NCBI GenBank assembly: GCA_963930645.1
Contig: OZ005648.1
Location: 196,609,542-196,673,541 of the forward strand
Reading direction: 5' to 3'
Origin: Salticus scenicus
Lineage: Eukaryota > Arthropoda > Arachnida > Araneae > Salticidae
DNA length: 64,000 nt
Both the position numbers and the translations under genes were made by a program. The notes under the pieces were generated by a model. That model had not been told where the DNA came from. It did no database searches and saw only the letters and a program-made list of their open reading frames with translations. Position 1 is the stretch's first letter; each line of letters begins with the position of its first letter. This document shows, piece by piece, positions 24,598 to 37,700 of this stretch.

Positions 24598-24870
24598 AGG
24601 ACCCTTCAGACATTGGCAACATACAGAGCTTCCAAACTCATAAATTATCTATTGTCCGAAAGTGACACTTGAAATTTTGCACACATTTACAATGAAGGAC
24701 ATTACGTTTTATTGCTCTTTTACAAAACAAACACCCTTCTCATGCAATTATTGCACTAGGAGGTTTGTGAGCTTCGATTGCAGCGAGCGTCGATCTCCTA
24801 AACCACATCAAATAAATATCAATAGAGCCCGACTTGCAGCTTTCTAAGTTGCCAGCGTCTGAAGGGTCCT
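24598..24870. mobile_element. TTAA-flanked MITE, 273 bp, just upstream of the LRR gene
   Basis: It begins AGGACCCTTCAGACATTGGC and ends GCCAGCGTCTGAAGGGTCCT, inverted ends of about 40 bp extending to GAGCTT/AGCTTT. TTAA lies at 24594-24597 and 24871-24874 as a target duplication. TTAA duplication fits piggyBac or Kolobok-type elements. The 61-codon ORF inside is not meaningful. Confidence 0.8.
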
Positions 24871-25226
24871 TTAAAAACCGATCCCTGACTATTTTAGTAA
24901 ATTACTGTCATTTGCGACCACAAACAAAGATCTAACGGTGGATTTTAAATAGTTTTCTAGGAATTTTATTATATTTAATACTATTACACATGTATGCATT
25001 TTTTACAATTTTAAAACAGCAATTAACAAATAAGATTTATAGCGTCCACTATCTTTTAAAATCATAATGTAAAACATGACATATATTCTTTATTTATTTT
25101 TACATTTAATCAATATTAATCTCATTTAATCAATATTTCTATTCAAAGATTAAGTTACACTTTACAAAATTTATTTATTTAGTTTGTTTTTGTATCGTTT
25201 TAGTTTTACCATATTCATAGAGAAAA

Positions 25227-25377
25227 ATGCAAGTACAATTGATATTATTCGTCTTTTTGCTGACCGCTACAAAAGATATATTTTGTCATCGATTAGACGG
25301 ACTTCAATATGCAATTAGAAATGAGTGTCCACCCCAGGAAGATATTCCAAATTGCCAGTGCAAATTTGCCGCTGGAG
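25227..25377 (+). CDS. LRR gene, coding exon 1: signal peptide and N-terminal Cys motif
   Basis: Starts at the first ATG of the frame (context AGAAAAATGC) and encodes residues 1-50 plus one base. The N-terminus MQVQLILFVFLLTATKDIFC is a typical signal peptide. The Cys pattern ECPPQED..NCQC follows. It ends GCTGGAG followed by donor GTAAAT, phase 1. An AG at 25219-25220 (TTCATAG) just before the ATG could be an acceptor for a 5' UTR intron. The exon is too short to stand out as an ORF and was recognised by content and splice sites. Confidence 0.82.
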
Positions 25378-28300
25378 GTAAATAAATAAATGTTTTATAT
25401 TGCATATAAGAAATATCAACTTCTGGTTTGTGGCAGCTCTTTATGATGTACTATTTTTCAAAACAATGTAGCTTCATGTTAATACGACCATGTACATATC
25501 ACTCTTCCCTTAAAAAAAAAAAAAAAAAGTTAAAATAAAAAATGAGTTAAAATTTGCCTTTGAAAAAATTTCAAGTACTTCATACAAGATATATATAGTA
25601 TTTCATCCGATATAATCCAAGTATTTCAAGAATTTCATCGATTTCTATACTTAAAAATTCCTTAATATTTGTTTCCCTTTGAAGAAGTTAAAACTTTTTA
25701 AGTTTCTCAAACAACAAGAGAATGAACACTCCTTACTTTTTAACTGCTTAACTGTAGAAAAACATGAGTAGTACTAACAGACTAAAACTCTATCTCTAAT
25801 AATTATTTAAAAATAAAACAATCCAACAGAGTCTACACATTTTAGATTTAGTATTAAATTTAAAAGAAAATTAATTTCATTATTGAATTTTGGTAACATA
25901 TTTTTTTATTTCGATAAAGTTCGTTTTAAAGTATCATATTGGAAGTTATGTTAATTTCAGAATTTTAAGAATTACCTAAATGTAAAAATTTCAGTTCCTA
26001 CTGTTAAAAGCATTTTTTACATCTTAACCATAATGTTCTTTTCAGAAAGCTTATTAAATTTTATCCTTTGATAGTTAATATACACTTATGTGATTTTCAT
26101 GAATTTTTGCAATTTTTATAATTAATATATGACACTAACAAGGCTGCCAACAGCCTAACTATTAATCCGGAGGATTCTTAATAATCGTCTTATTTTTTCA
26201 TACCAGTCTTATTTTTGTGTAAGGGTAGGTGACCTGAAATTGTTCTAACGGGCAAAACGACCCACATATGTTTTCTTCCGGACAGACAACGCTATGTACA
26301 GAATAACACATAAATTAGTTGACTGAATCAAGAAGAAGCAATAGCGGTATTCAAGCGATTGCAACGTTACGCGTCTGAATAGAAGTCTTTAAAAAAGTAT
26401 GTTTTATAACATTTGTCTAAGGTAAGACTAACTTTCCTATTTAATTAGATGTACAGTTTTCCGTGTACAGAAATATGACCGGATTTACTTATTTTATTTC
26501 ATTATGTATTGTCATAATAACTTTTATATCCTTTATTTTGTCGATAAATATAATTTACACTTATTTTTAAATGAAGGATAATTTTGCCCTTTGGTGAGGA
26601 ATAAATGATCCTTTGAACACTTTTTCAAAAATCTGTTTTTTATTTCTTTATTTTACTTTTTTTATTATTATTATTATTATTACTTAACTAGCAGGCTCTG
26701 CCTGCTTCGATGGGTTCTAAGGATGGAATTTCATAAAATCCTGTTACAATAAGTGTCGGATACATATAAGCAATTTACGCACCAAATTTCGTGACCGCTA
26801 ATCACATAGATTTTCCAAGACTAATTTAGCGCTAAAAGAGGGGGGAGGTGTGGTTTTGAATTTGCTCCTTCGTAAATATCCTAAAGAATACGCATGACCG
26901 TTTGCAACATCTTTGTTCCATTTTTGATAGAGTTCTACTGAAAAATCCGGAATTTGCAAAATTTCCCGCCAAAAATTGATTTACCCCCCCTTCCCTTAAA
27001 AATCGAAATTTCCTATATCGCAGATAATGTTTTATTTGTACTCATGTGTAGTCTTCCCATCTGCAATTTTTTCACTGTGAAGTAATTTGGAGCCGAGTTA
27101 TGCTTACAAAGGTGTTTTTACCTTCTGCCCCCCCCACAAGGGGGGAACGGGGGTCATATCGAAAAATTCGGTTACTTTAGGTGTCAGATACACATAAACA
27201 ATCCAAGCACCAAAATTCGTGACCGTAGCTCGCATAGCATTCTCAAGACAAATTTAGCGCTAAAAGAGATGTCCAGATTTTGCCCTCTTGTAAATCCCCC
27301 CCCCCCCTCAAAAAAAATAAATAAATAAATAAATAAATAAAAATAAAAATAAAATAAATAAATAAATCAAAAATCGCAGGTAAAAAAAAATCAAAACTGT
27401 GTTTTTGTAAATTTTCTAAGAAAGTCGGATAGCTTTTTCAACATCTTTATTTCGCTTTTGGTAGAGTTCTACTCAAAAATCCGGAATTTGCGAAATTTTC
27501 AGAATAAAATCAATCTCCCCCCTCCCTCCACTTAAAAATCGAAAATTCCCAAGATAGTTTTTTATTTGTACTCATGTCTAGTCTTCCCATGTGCAATTTC
27601 TTTACTGTAAAGTAATTTGGAGCCGAGTTATGCTTACAAACGTGTGTTTGACTTTTGCCCTCCCCCCCTCCCCAAGGGGCTAACGGTGAAAAATTTCGAA
27701 AATATTGATAGATATAATTTTAAGCTGGGTAAAGAACTAAATTCTTGCTAAGCGCCGTTGAATTCTGTACAGCTGTTCTTAAGTGATGCCCAGACAAAAA
27801 TAGTGTTAAAGACATACGGACACCATGACTGATACACACACACACACAGGCAAAAGCACACACACAGTGTGAAATGTGTACATATCGCAAAACTTTTTGA
27901 TTCTGACAAATTTACAGACAAAAGTCTGATTATATTAATATAGATTTGGGTTTAAAGTATTGTTAAATTGTGTTTATAATGCAAAATCTAGTGTAAAGCA
28001 TGCTAGCAAATGGCATATGTTTTATTTTAACAGTTATGTTATTTTAACGGTTTTTTTTTTTTTTTTTTTTTCTTAAGGGAGATCATTTTAGGCTGCCGTC
28101 CCCAACTTTTCTTCTTCTTTCATCGTAAATATATATAACGAGAATACTATAAAAATCAAGTGGAGTGGAAAAAGAGGCGGATACTAACAATACTTCGGAT
28201 TAGATTGGCAGCTATACACTAATAATTAAAAAATCAGTGTTTATAAAAATGTTCATAAGAATAGAAATATTAAACGAATTTGATTTCTAGAGGCATTTCG

Positions 28301-28656
28301 TACACACATAAAAGTGAAACCACATAAAGAGAGCCAAGATTTTTTACGCAATTGGCTTTTTAGAGTGGTGACCTATTAATAGAAGACGTTCATGCAATCT
28401 TATTCAGGCAACAAATTCTATAAAACAAGGAATTTTAATTATTCAAACATGAGTTATTTTTCTATATATCTTTCTAATTCTCATTAATAAAAGTTTGAAT
28501 TTTGTAAAAAAAATATAGCAATAATATTAATTTCCAGGAATTTTTATATCAGAACACATTATTCAAATTAGCACCAATTCTAAGAAGAAAAGGAGTATAT
28601 CTATATAATCTATAAATTTTAAATCTCCGCAAAGGTTCCTAGCAGAAAATTTTAAC

Positions 28657-28697
<41 letters not shown>

Positions 28698-31600
28698 TTA
28701 AAGTTATCATTACCCCTTTAACCCTTTAATTTTCACTCTTTAATTTATTTTGAAACTTGCTGAACTAATTAAGTTTGGGAAAATATTTCATAAATTATGA
28801 AGCGCATTCCCATACTGCTTAGTCTTGTTACAACTGCAACTTATCATGGAAAGTGAAAATGAAACAATTGATTTATCTGTAATATGCGCACATAAGACAA
28901 ATTAGTAATATAGTAGAAACAAGAAAGTATAATCTAGTAATCACCACTCAAAAATTATGAAACAATTTCCCATATCTTAAGGGATGTAGTTGTTTTAAAA
29001 GTGCGAGCGATTCAGAGAATAGTTGAGTGAATGTAGTTTAAAAAATAATAATAATAATAAAATTATGCATCAATTAAAATTTTTAAAATACTTTCCCATA
29101 CTGCATATTATTGTTATAATTGCAACTCTATATATTGTGAAAAACGAAAAAGAAGAAACTGATTTAATTCAGTATATTTACACGTGTATAAGGCAAACCT
29201 GTAATATAGTAAAAACAAAATAGTAGAATTCTGTAATCTCTCATAAATTATGAAAAACTTTTTTATCTTACGGAATATAGTTGAACTAAAAATAAGAATG
29301 ATTCAGAAAATTATGAAACACATTCCCATGCATGAGGAAAATAATAGCTATTACATATGAATGAAGCTACTAAAATCTTTAGAAGATAAATTTCGAATAC
29401 GTATATATATATATATATATATATCTGTACTGATAAGTATAAAGGATTTAAGTCCATATTCTTGATTTTTCAGGAAACGAAAAATAAAATTAAACTGTCT
29501 AAAAACAAATCAGAAGAATCGATTAGGGAAAAGGGATTATGTTGATTTATACCCTTTATACCATTCAGTGATTGTCAACCTTCATTTAAAAACAGGAAAA
29601 AACTGAATTAAATATTTTATACCATACATGAATGGTAAATTTCTGATTTAAACCTTTTTTTACCAATCGATTTTCTCAAAGACTGAATGACATAGACTTA
29701 AATCCTTTATACCAATCGATTGAGAATTTTTTTCTGAGTCTGACTATGTACTTAACTCAAAATCGACATTTTTGGACTTAAACCCTTTATACTTATCAGT
29801 ACAGATATATACCCAAGTAGCACAGGAACGTTCTGTGAACGTCTAATAACGGTTTCAATAGTTCAAACACCGTGTTTCGTGTCAAAAGAACGTTCTAAAA
29901 CACGTTCAGAAATAGTATTATTTAGAACGTTCTGAAAATGTTTGATTTGTACCATCTATAAAACGTACAATTCTAGTTCTATATAGAACGTTCAAGTGTG
30001 ACACCGTCATAACACGTTCTGTAACAGTGTAATTATAACGAATATGACAAAATGACTTTTTAGTACTATTGGTTGGGAAACTAGGTTAATCATGAAAATT
30101 TTTGACTTCAGTTTTTGATTTTTTTACACGTTTTGTGGCGTGAGGAATCCGGAAGTCAAAAGGTTGGTATGGTATCTGTTAATGTGTATCGGCACCTATT
30201 AGTGTGATAGCCCGTTAGTTCATGTACACGATATTAATATCTCAAGAACAAATGATTGCAGAGAGATCGGACCAGTTTTAAAATATCACTTTTGATATTG
30301 ATAAGAATCTTATTGAGAGATTTGCAACATTCTAATTTAAAAACTTCGTAAGTTATTCGAAATTTATAATTTTTAGCATGATAGAGAATAGAGCATTTTT
30401 TACATTTTCAGTTTAACGTTTTGTTAGAACGTCAGTAAAGAATGCTTCTCAATAATCAGTAGCGGTGAGGTGAAAAAAAAATTACAAAATTTTAAACTCA
30501 TGGAAAAATTTTGTGAATTTTGTATTTCAGGAATCAATGTATGGAATTCAACCAAACTTGTTACAATATTAGATCTTGCCCTAAATTGGAGTTTATTTGA
30601 ATTTCATTTGGGGTATATCGTCCGATAGATTGCGGTGCTATGCAATGAAACCCTCCATTTATGGGACAGCTATATCTCAGCTTCTATAGTGTACAAATGC
30701 ATTAAACTTGATATATTGGCTTATATCATCATAACCTCTGCTAATACAATTTTGGATGTATACATTGTCCAACAGGTGGCGTTGCTAATCTGCAATTTAA
30801 TCATTTTAACGGAAAGGCAATATTTTAACTCTTGTGATTTAACAATAAATTTTCTGATACACTGAAGTTATAAGTGAAATCGATTTTATGTAAAGCGTTA
30901 CTGGTCCATTTTGGATGCACATCGGCCAACAGGTGTCGTGGCTATTTTGCAATTTAATCTCATTACGGAAACGAAAAATCTCAACTTCTGTGATTTATAA
31001 ATATTGTAAATTTGGTAAGTGAAATTAATATTACGTAAAACTCTACAGATTGCCTTTGGGTGCATATCGGACGACAGGTGGCACTGCCACGTTCCAATAT
31101 TTTCCATTCACAGAAAGGCTATCTATCAGCTTCTGTAATATATATACTCACCAAACCTTCTGCGTGACATACATTTGATATATATTATTGATTCAATTTG
31201 GCTGTATAACGAGTAATAGTTAAACAGTTTTTTTTTATTATTATTATTCATAGGACATTGTTTTTTCCCCTAGGAATAAGTATACATCATCCTTGGGGGA
31301 TGGGGGAGGGGTGGATAAAAATTTTCACTATGATTATCTTTCAAAAGAATTCGATATCACCCTTAAAACGAATAATTGAAACATCGTTTTCTGATGATTT
31401 AAAACAAATTTTTACCGTTTTTTTTTTTTTTTTTTTTTTTTCATTTGTAATAATAATGATAATAAACCCTTAGAAAAATACATTTTCTAAGATCTTCTAT
31501 ACAGCATAAAAATGATTGTCTTCTGTCATGAAAATCTATGCATTCCCCAGACCCAGAGTTTAGATACAAAAAGCTAATCACGGATGTTATTGAATAAGTA

Positions 31601-32985
31601 ATATAGTGCTTTACGCGAGTTTCAAAGAAAATCACGGGAAAACTCCAAAAACCTAAGTCGACGAGCGTGACCAGGAATCGAAACCAACACTTCCCGTCTG
31701 TAAGGTTCGAGAGTAGAACCTCGCGGTCTCTAATACTCATCGGGAAGTTACAGAAATGAGTTTTTTTCTTCTTTTCTTTAAGCATAATTTTAAACTTTTA
31801 TTATATTTTATTTATGATTCTATTTAAGTTTAAATGTTACTGATAAATTATCAATATTGATAATGTTGTTAAATCATTACTCTGTTTGATTGTTCTTATT
31901 TTATTTTATTTATTTTCAGTGAATATTTTGTTCAATACTGAAATATACACTAAAGCAAAATATGCTTTTCCGTTTAATTCTAGATTTTAAAATGGAAAAA
32001 TAAAGTGATCTCATAAGTTTTTAAAATACTTTATAAAAATTTAAATAATTATTTAACTCCATTCCATTTTTCCTTAAAATATTGACTATATGTTTCCTAC
32101 ATCTATAAATGCTTAATAAATTTCTGTTTCATATGTTGAACTTTGAAACATGATTATTGCGGATGCAAGAAGGGAGAGCAGATGTTAACATCGACATCTG
32201 TGGATTGCATTTATTTAATTTTCGCTGACCGTGCAACGCCAGGCGCCAGGTCTTGGGAAAGTCGTGTCGTTATGTGAGGCGGTAATTTTAAAACATGTAA
32301 TCTGATTTATTCAGTTTTAGCGTTATAATGACTAGGATAAGCTTTAGAAAAGGTAAAAATGTAATATTTTTAACCTGTAATATTCTCTATGTTCTATTTA
32401 TTAAAGTCTTATTTTAATATCAATTAAACAATCATTTTCATATCTGCGTAAGTTCTTAAGCCTAACTTTCGATACTAGAAAGCAGCGTTGAATCGCAGAA
32501 AAAACTGCTTCTGTTACAGAAAACCGCTTAGAAATTATGGATTCATTTTATTAATTTAGTCTTCTGAGATGGAATTTGTTAAAATAACTATTTTCGTTAT
32601 TATGTTTCTGGAATGAAGTATGAAGAAGTCATAAAAATTTTACAAGATAAGTGCTAATTTTAAGTGAATGCCCTTCCGACTGGTCATTGTGTATTTTAAA
32701 ATGCTAGTTGGAAGGGTATTTTCTCGAAGAAAATTCTTATCAACAAAATTAAGAAGGTTCGTAATTCTTTTTTTCTTTTCTTTTTAAATTCTGAAGTATT
32801 TATTTAATGTTTATATGATAATATATATACAATCTAGGTTATGCTAATTGCATATTTTTAAAATAATATCCTAAGTTTCACCGACTTACAATTTTAAATA
32901 TCTCTTTACTGTTATTTATTAAATAAAATATATGAAATTGTTTATCTGCATAATAAAACAAAGATTCAATTCTATTCCACATCTT

Positions 32986-33020
<35 letters not shown>

Positions 33021-34312
33021 TATTCTGCTTAAAAAAAAAAAAAGGACGATTTACTATATTATTTATTAATACTAATAATATTTACATTTATCAATTATTT
33101 AATATGCCATGATAGCATAATTACATCAAATGAGGTAAAAATTGCGTTGACTCAATTTAAAGAAATTTAAACATTTAAAGAATACGAATTACATTGCCAT
33201 GTGGAATAAATTTAAATACCTGCAAACATCATTTTTGTAAACTGCTGCTGTAAACTGAAAATATGTATACACACATGTACTGAAATTTAAAAATATGAAG
33301 TATGTTAAATATTTTAGAAAAATATTTTGATTAAAAATATATATATATGTATTTAATTATTTGGAAATTTTTAAAATTTCCTCCTTCTAACTAATTTTTA
33401 ATTTTTTGTTTCAATTTCTTATTATTATAAATTAACAATATATTCTAAACTCAATTATATATTATTTTAGCGGTGTATTGGTACATTCATTTTTGAAATT
33501 ATTTTTTATGTTGGAACATTAAAACTTTCTATGAACTTCAGCATTCAAATATATTTATAAACTATCCATGGACTTACAAAGTAGTACCCAGAAATGTTTA
33601 GAATATACACTATACAGGGTGCAAAGTCGAGAGCAGACCTTTATTTGCGCAACAATTGGTCACAGACGTCCTCCAATAAGAAAATGTATTTAAAAAAAAA
33701 TGTAAGAATTCATTATATGACATGTTTAAATTTAAAAAATCAATTTATTAAAAATCACAAAAACTGATAATTTTTATACAATTTTCATGACACTAATAGT
33801 GAAAGTTGAGTTCCAACCTAAAGAATATAACACAAAAAGTTTCACTTTTGTGCACCCAAAATTGTCTGAGATAGTTAGTTTCAAAATTTAGGATTATTTC
33901 ACATTTTCTCGTGCTTTATTAAAAAGTCAATGAAAAATTCTTTAATAAACCCAGGGAAAATGCAAACAAAGTCCAATTAGGATTTTTAAACCGATCTCTT
34001 ATTGAAGGCCTAAATATGTTAGAAAATCCAAACTTTAAATATCTTGTTCCATTTTGGGAGAATAGAAATGAAGCTTTTTGTTAGGATGAGTGTCAGTTTT
34101 TCTAAATATGACTATAGGGATCTGGGACTATGTAAAAAGCTAGTTTTTGCAATTTTGAAAAAATAGATATTTTAAATTAAAACATGTTATACCACAAATG
34201 CTCATATTCTTTAAAACATTTTGTAACTGAAACTATATATTTGCGACCAATAGTTGCGGAGATAAAGGTATTCTCGTCACAATGCTTTGCACCCTGTATT
34301 TAAAAAAAATTA

Positions 34313-34343
<31 letters not shown>

Positions 34344-34677
34344 AATGAATTTTTAATCTTAGTTAAAGCCAAGCAACAGATATAAGATCCCTGAAACCAC
34401 ATAGGTCAATGAGAAGGAAATTACAACAAATTTAAATAACCTGGGGTGACTGATTGTGATTTATTGAAACATTTATTTTTTATTTATTGATTTTTATTTT
34501 ATTTAACTTCAGTCTAATTATAAATTTATTCCTATATAGTTAGTTACAATTTTAATAATTTTGCCGGTGCGTAAAAACCACATGAAACTCAAATCAAAAG
34601 ATACAAACAAGCAACGAGGAAATAAAAAATTAAGACAGCACTTTAAAAATTTTTTTAGGAAAAGCTTAGAATGGTAG

Positions 34678-34709
<32 letters not shown>

Positions 34710-37700
34710 GTCAGGGGTGACCCTTTTCGTCGTTGAGCACCAATGTACGATTTCGTTCGTTAGCAGCTATAATAGCAAATTGCTAGCGGACACCCTATCG
34801 TACAAGAAATTAATTGAAGTTAGAAATGAAGAATAAATTGGAAGAAATTATTTACTTCAAGATATCAGAGAATCAAACAGAAAACAACCATGAAAAACAA
34901 ACATTAATCATAGGATGACGCATTCGGAATCACAAGGATTAAAACAAGCAAAATAAATCAAGAGTTTAGTTGTACATAGCAGATGAAGAATAATGATACA
35001 ATACAGCAACAGGGATATAAATTACTTTTTTTTTATTCAAATAATGTTTGAGAAATTTTAATATACTTACTATTCCTTTAATTTCAACGTATATGCATGA
35101 AAAATTCCATATTTTATGACAGTAATTCCCAAAAAGTGTCATAACGTGTCTATATCCCTTAAAAAATTCCTTAAATTTTTGCATTTTTTAAAAATTTCTT
35201 TTTTTTCCCTAATCTGAAGATAATGACGTTATAGTATTAATTATGAAACTTTGAATAAACACCATAAAATGCAAGAACTCGCAACTGCTACAAACAAAGC
35301 ATGGTTTCTACAAACAAAGCGGCAACGCATTCAACAAACTCAACGTGCTTGTTTGCAGCTCTCGTGCCTACAATGTTCGCCTGATGAAGGGTTGTGTCTT
35401 CTTTTGACCTGAAACAGTTGGTGCTAGTTCTTGCATTTTATGGTGTGTATTCAAAGTTTTGTAATTAATACTACAACTTCATTATCTTCAGATTAGGGGA
35501 AAAAAGAAATTTTTAAAAAATGCAAAAATTTAAGAAATTTTTTAAGGTATAAAGAGACGTTATGACACTTTTTGGGGAAAATTGTCATAGAATATAGAAT
35601 TTTTGATGCATATACGTTGAAATTAAAGGAATAGTAAGTATGTTAAAATTTCTCAAACATTATTTGAATTGAAAAAAAAAAGTAATTCATATCCCTGTTC
35701 ATGTGTTGTATCATTATTCGTTATCAGCTATGTAATTTTTACTTCTAAACGCTCGTACTGAGGTGATTTTTTATAATGACGTCATTTTTTTTTTTTTTTT
35801 TTTTTTTTTAACTACACTATTTTAGAACGTTTACAGTACGTTTTCTGGAACGTTCTGAAAATGTGTATAACGTTTTGAAAACGTTCTAAAACCGTTTAGA
35901 ACGTTCTGAGACCGTATATATAGAACGTTCTCAGAACGCTTCTATAACACCGATGGTGATAGTTACACGTTCATTGAACGTTCTCTGAACCGTACTATTG
36001 TACGTCTTCAAGATGGACAGATAGACGTCTATTACACGTTCAAAGTGAACGTTCTTAGAACGTGTTTGCAGAACAATTTTTGAACGTTCAGAGAACGTTT
36101 CAGTGCTGCTTGGGTATATAACCAGAGACATTTTAATATGTTATTTATGCAATACCCATAAATTATATTTTAATATTAGAAAAATACAGACACACACAAA
36201 CTTCAAAATATAAACACACAAACACATATAATTTTAAACACGAACACACCCACATAATTTGAATTACACATACATACGAACATTTAAAAACACGAACACA
36301 CATGCACGTATAAATACAACTTTGAATTGTTTATTATAAATTATCTCAAAAAGATATCTTGTTAAATCGCGTGTCATAGATATTTTAAAAATAAAATCAC
36401 TTTAAAATCATGTTAATTAAAATTACATTTTATTTAGAACCATTTTTAAAAATGTATACATTCAAAACTTTTCTCTTTTACACACAAAGCATCTTCAAGA
36501 ATTTGATCAACATGTTTCCAATTAGCAGTTTATCTATATATATTGTTATATTTGACAGTTGACAGTTAAAGAGTCTTTAGTTAACTGAGGAGACGTAAGC
36601 ATAACGTCTGCAAATTGCGAAGTCTAGTTCAGGTTGTTTCCTAAGATTTACTTTACGTCCAGAAATCAGGGATTAAAGAAAAAAAAAAAAAAAAAAAAAG
36701 TGGATCTTGTAGGGTTTCCAAAAGCACTGCATGTAGGAGCTGTAACAATTGTAGGAAGTAGGATCCACAAGGTGCCACCTGTAGGAGCTGCAATAATTGC
36801 AGGAGAATAATTGTAATGAAGGATCATAGTGCAACCATCCGGAAAGCAAAAAGAAGTACATATTGTAGAATCACTAAAGTGCTGCCTGTAAGGAGCTGTA
36901 ACTATTATAGGAGTGGGCTGAAATATCACATGAGGCTACTGTAGTTGTAGAACTATAAGAAACTAAGAGAAACCAAACATTAACTAGCATCTTATAATAT
37001 TGTTCCAAAAACTGCTGCATCTTCAGAATTTATTGTATTTGTACATTTAATTATATTAATAGCTTCAGACATACAAAGTTCTTGAATATTAGGTGGTGCT
37101 GAAATTATTTTAGCGTTCCATATAGGATTAGCGTCAGTGTTAGCATATATGAAATCGACAAGAGTAAAGCTATTTCCTTCTTTAATATTCCGGATGTGTT
37201 CTTGTATTCGGCTGGTTAAAGTCCTTTTTGTTTGGCCGATATAAAAGAAAAGTTCTTTATTGTTTTCAATGGGTATTTGATAAACACCTCCGGTGGGTCC
37301 ATTTAAGTCACGCTCATTAAGAGTTAATTGTTTAATAGTCAAAGGAGAACTGAAGAGGATTGATAAATTAAATTTCCGCCATATATAATGTTTGAAACTA
37401 GAGAATTCTTTACAGTAGGGGAGACTATTGGTATAATGAAATTTTAGAGTTGAATTCATAGTGTGATTAATAGGAGTAATTAGCAGGCGACTTTTTATTC
37501 TATTAACAATTTTAATAATGTTAGATTTACTATACTCTGCAGTCTTACCTATTTGAATAATTTTACTTATTTGTTGATTTTCGTTGAATCAAAAAGAATT
37601 ATAATTTATAGCACGGGTAATCTAAGAATTAAAAGATGCATTTTTATATGTGGTAGGGTGAACCGAATGAGCAGGGAGAAGTAAAGGGATAAATGAATTT

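Larger units (their letters stand above)
29812..36114 (-). mobile_element. Large CCCAAG..CTTGGG element, copy II (6.3 kb, inverted)
   Basis: It begins CCCAAGTAGCACAGGAACG and ends CAGTGCTGCTTGGG. Both flanks read TATATA (29806-29811 and 36115-36120), consistent with a 6-bp target duplication, though TA-rich DNA makes this ambiguous. The sequence from about 31640 to 36114 is the reverse complement of copy I with many substitutions. It lacks copy I's Helitron and hairpin MITE. It has its own extra DNA at about 30062-31630, including a fold-back-family fragment (30070-30460) and tandem units (30540-31220). No ORF is supported. Confidence 0.75.

Noticed and set aside
36666..36929. ORFs beside a poly(A) tract rich in Pro/Thr/Ala
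   Set aside because: They are part of the inverted Penelope 3' region with repeated GTAGGAGCTGTAA blocks, so not an independent gene.
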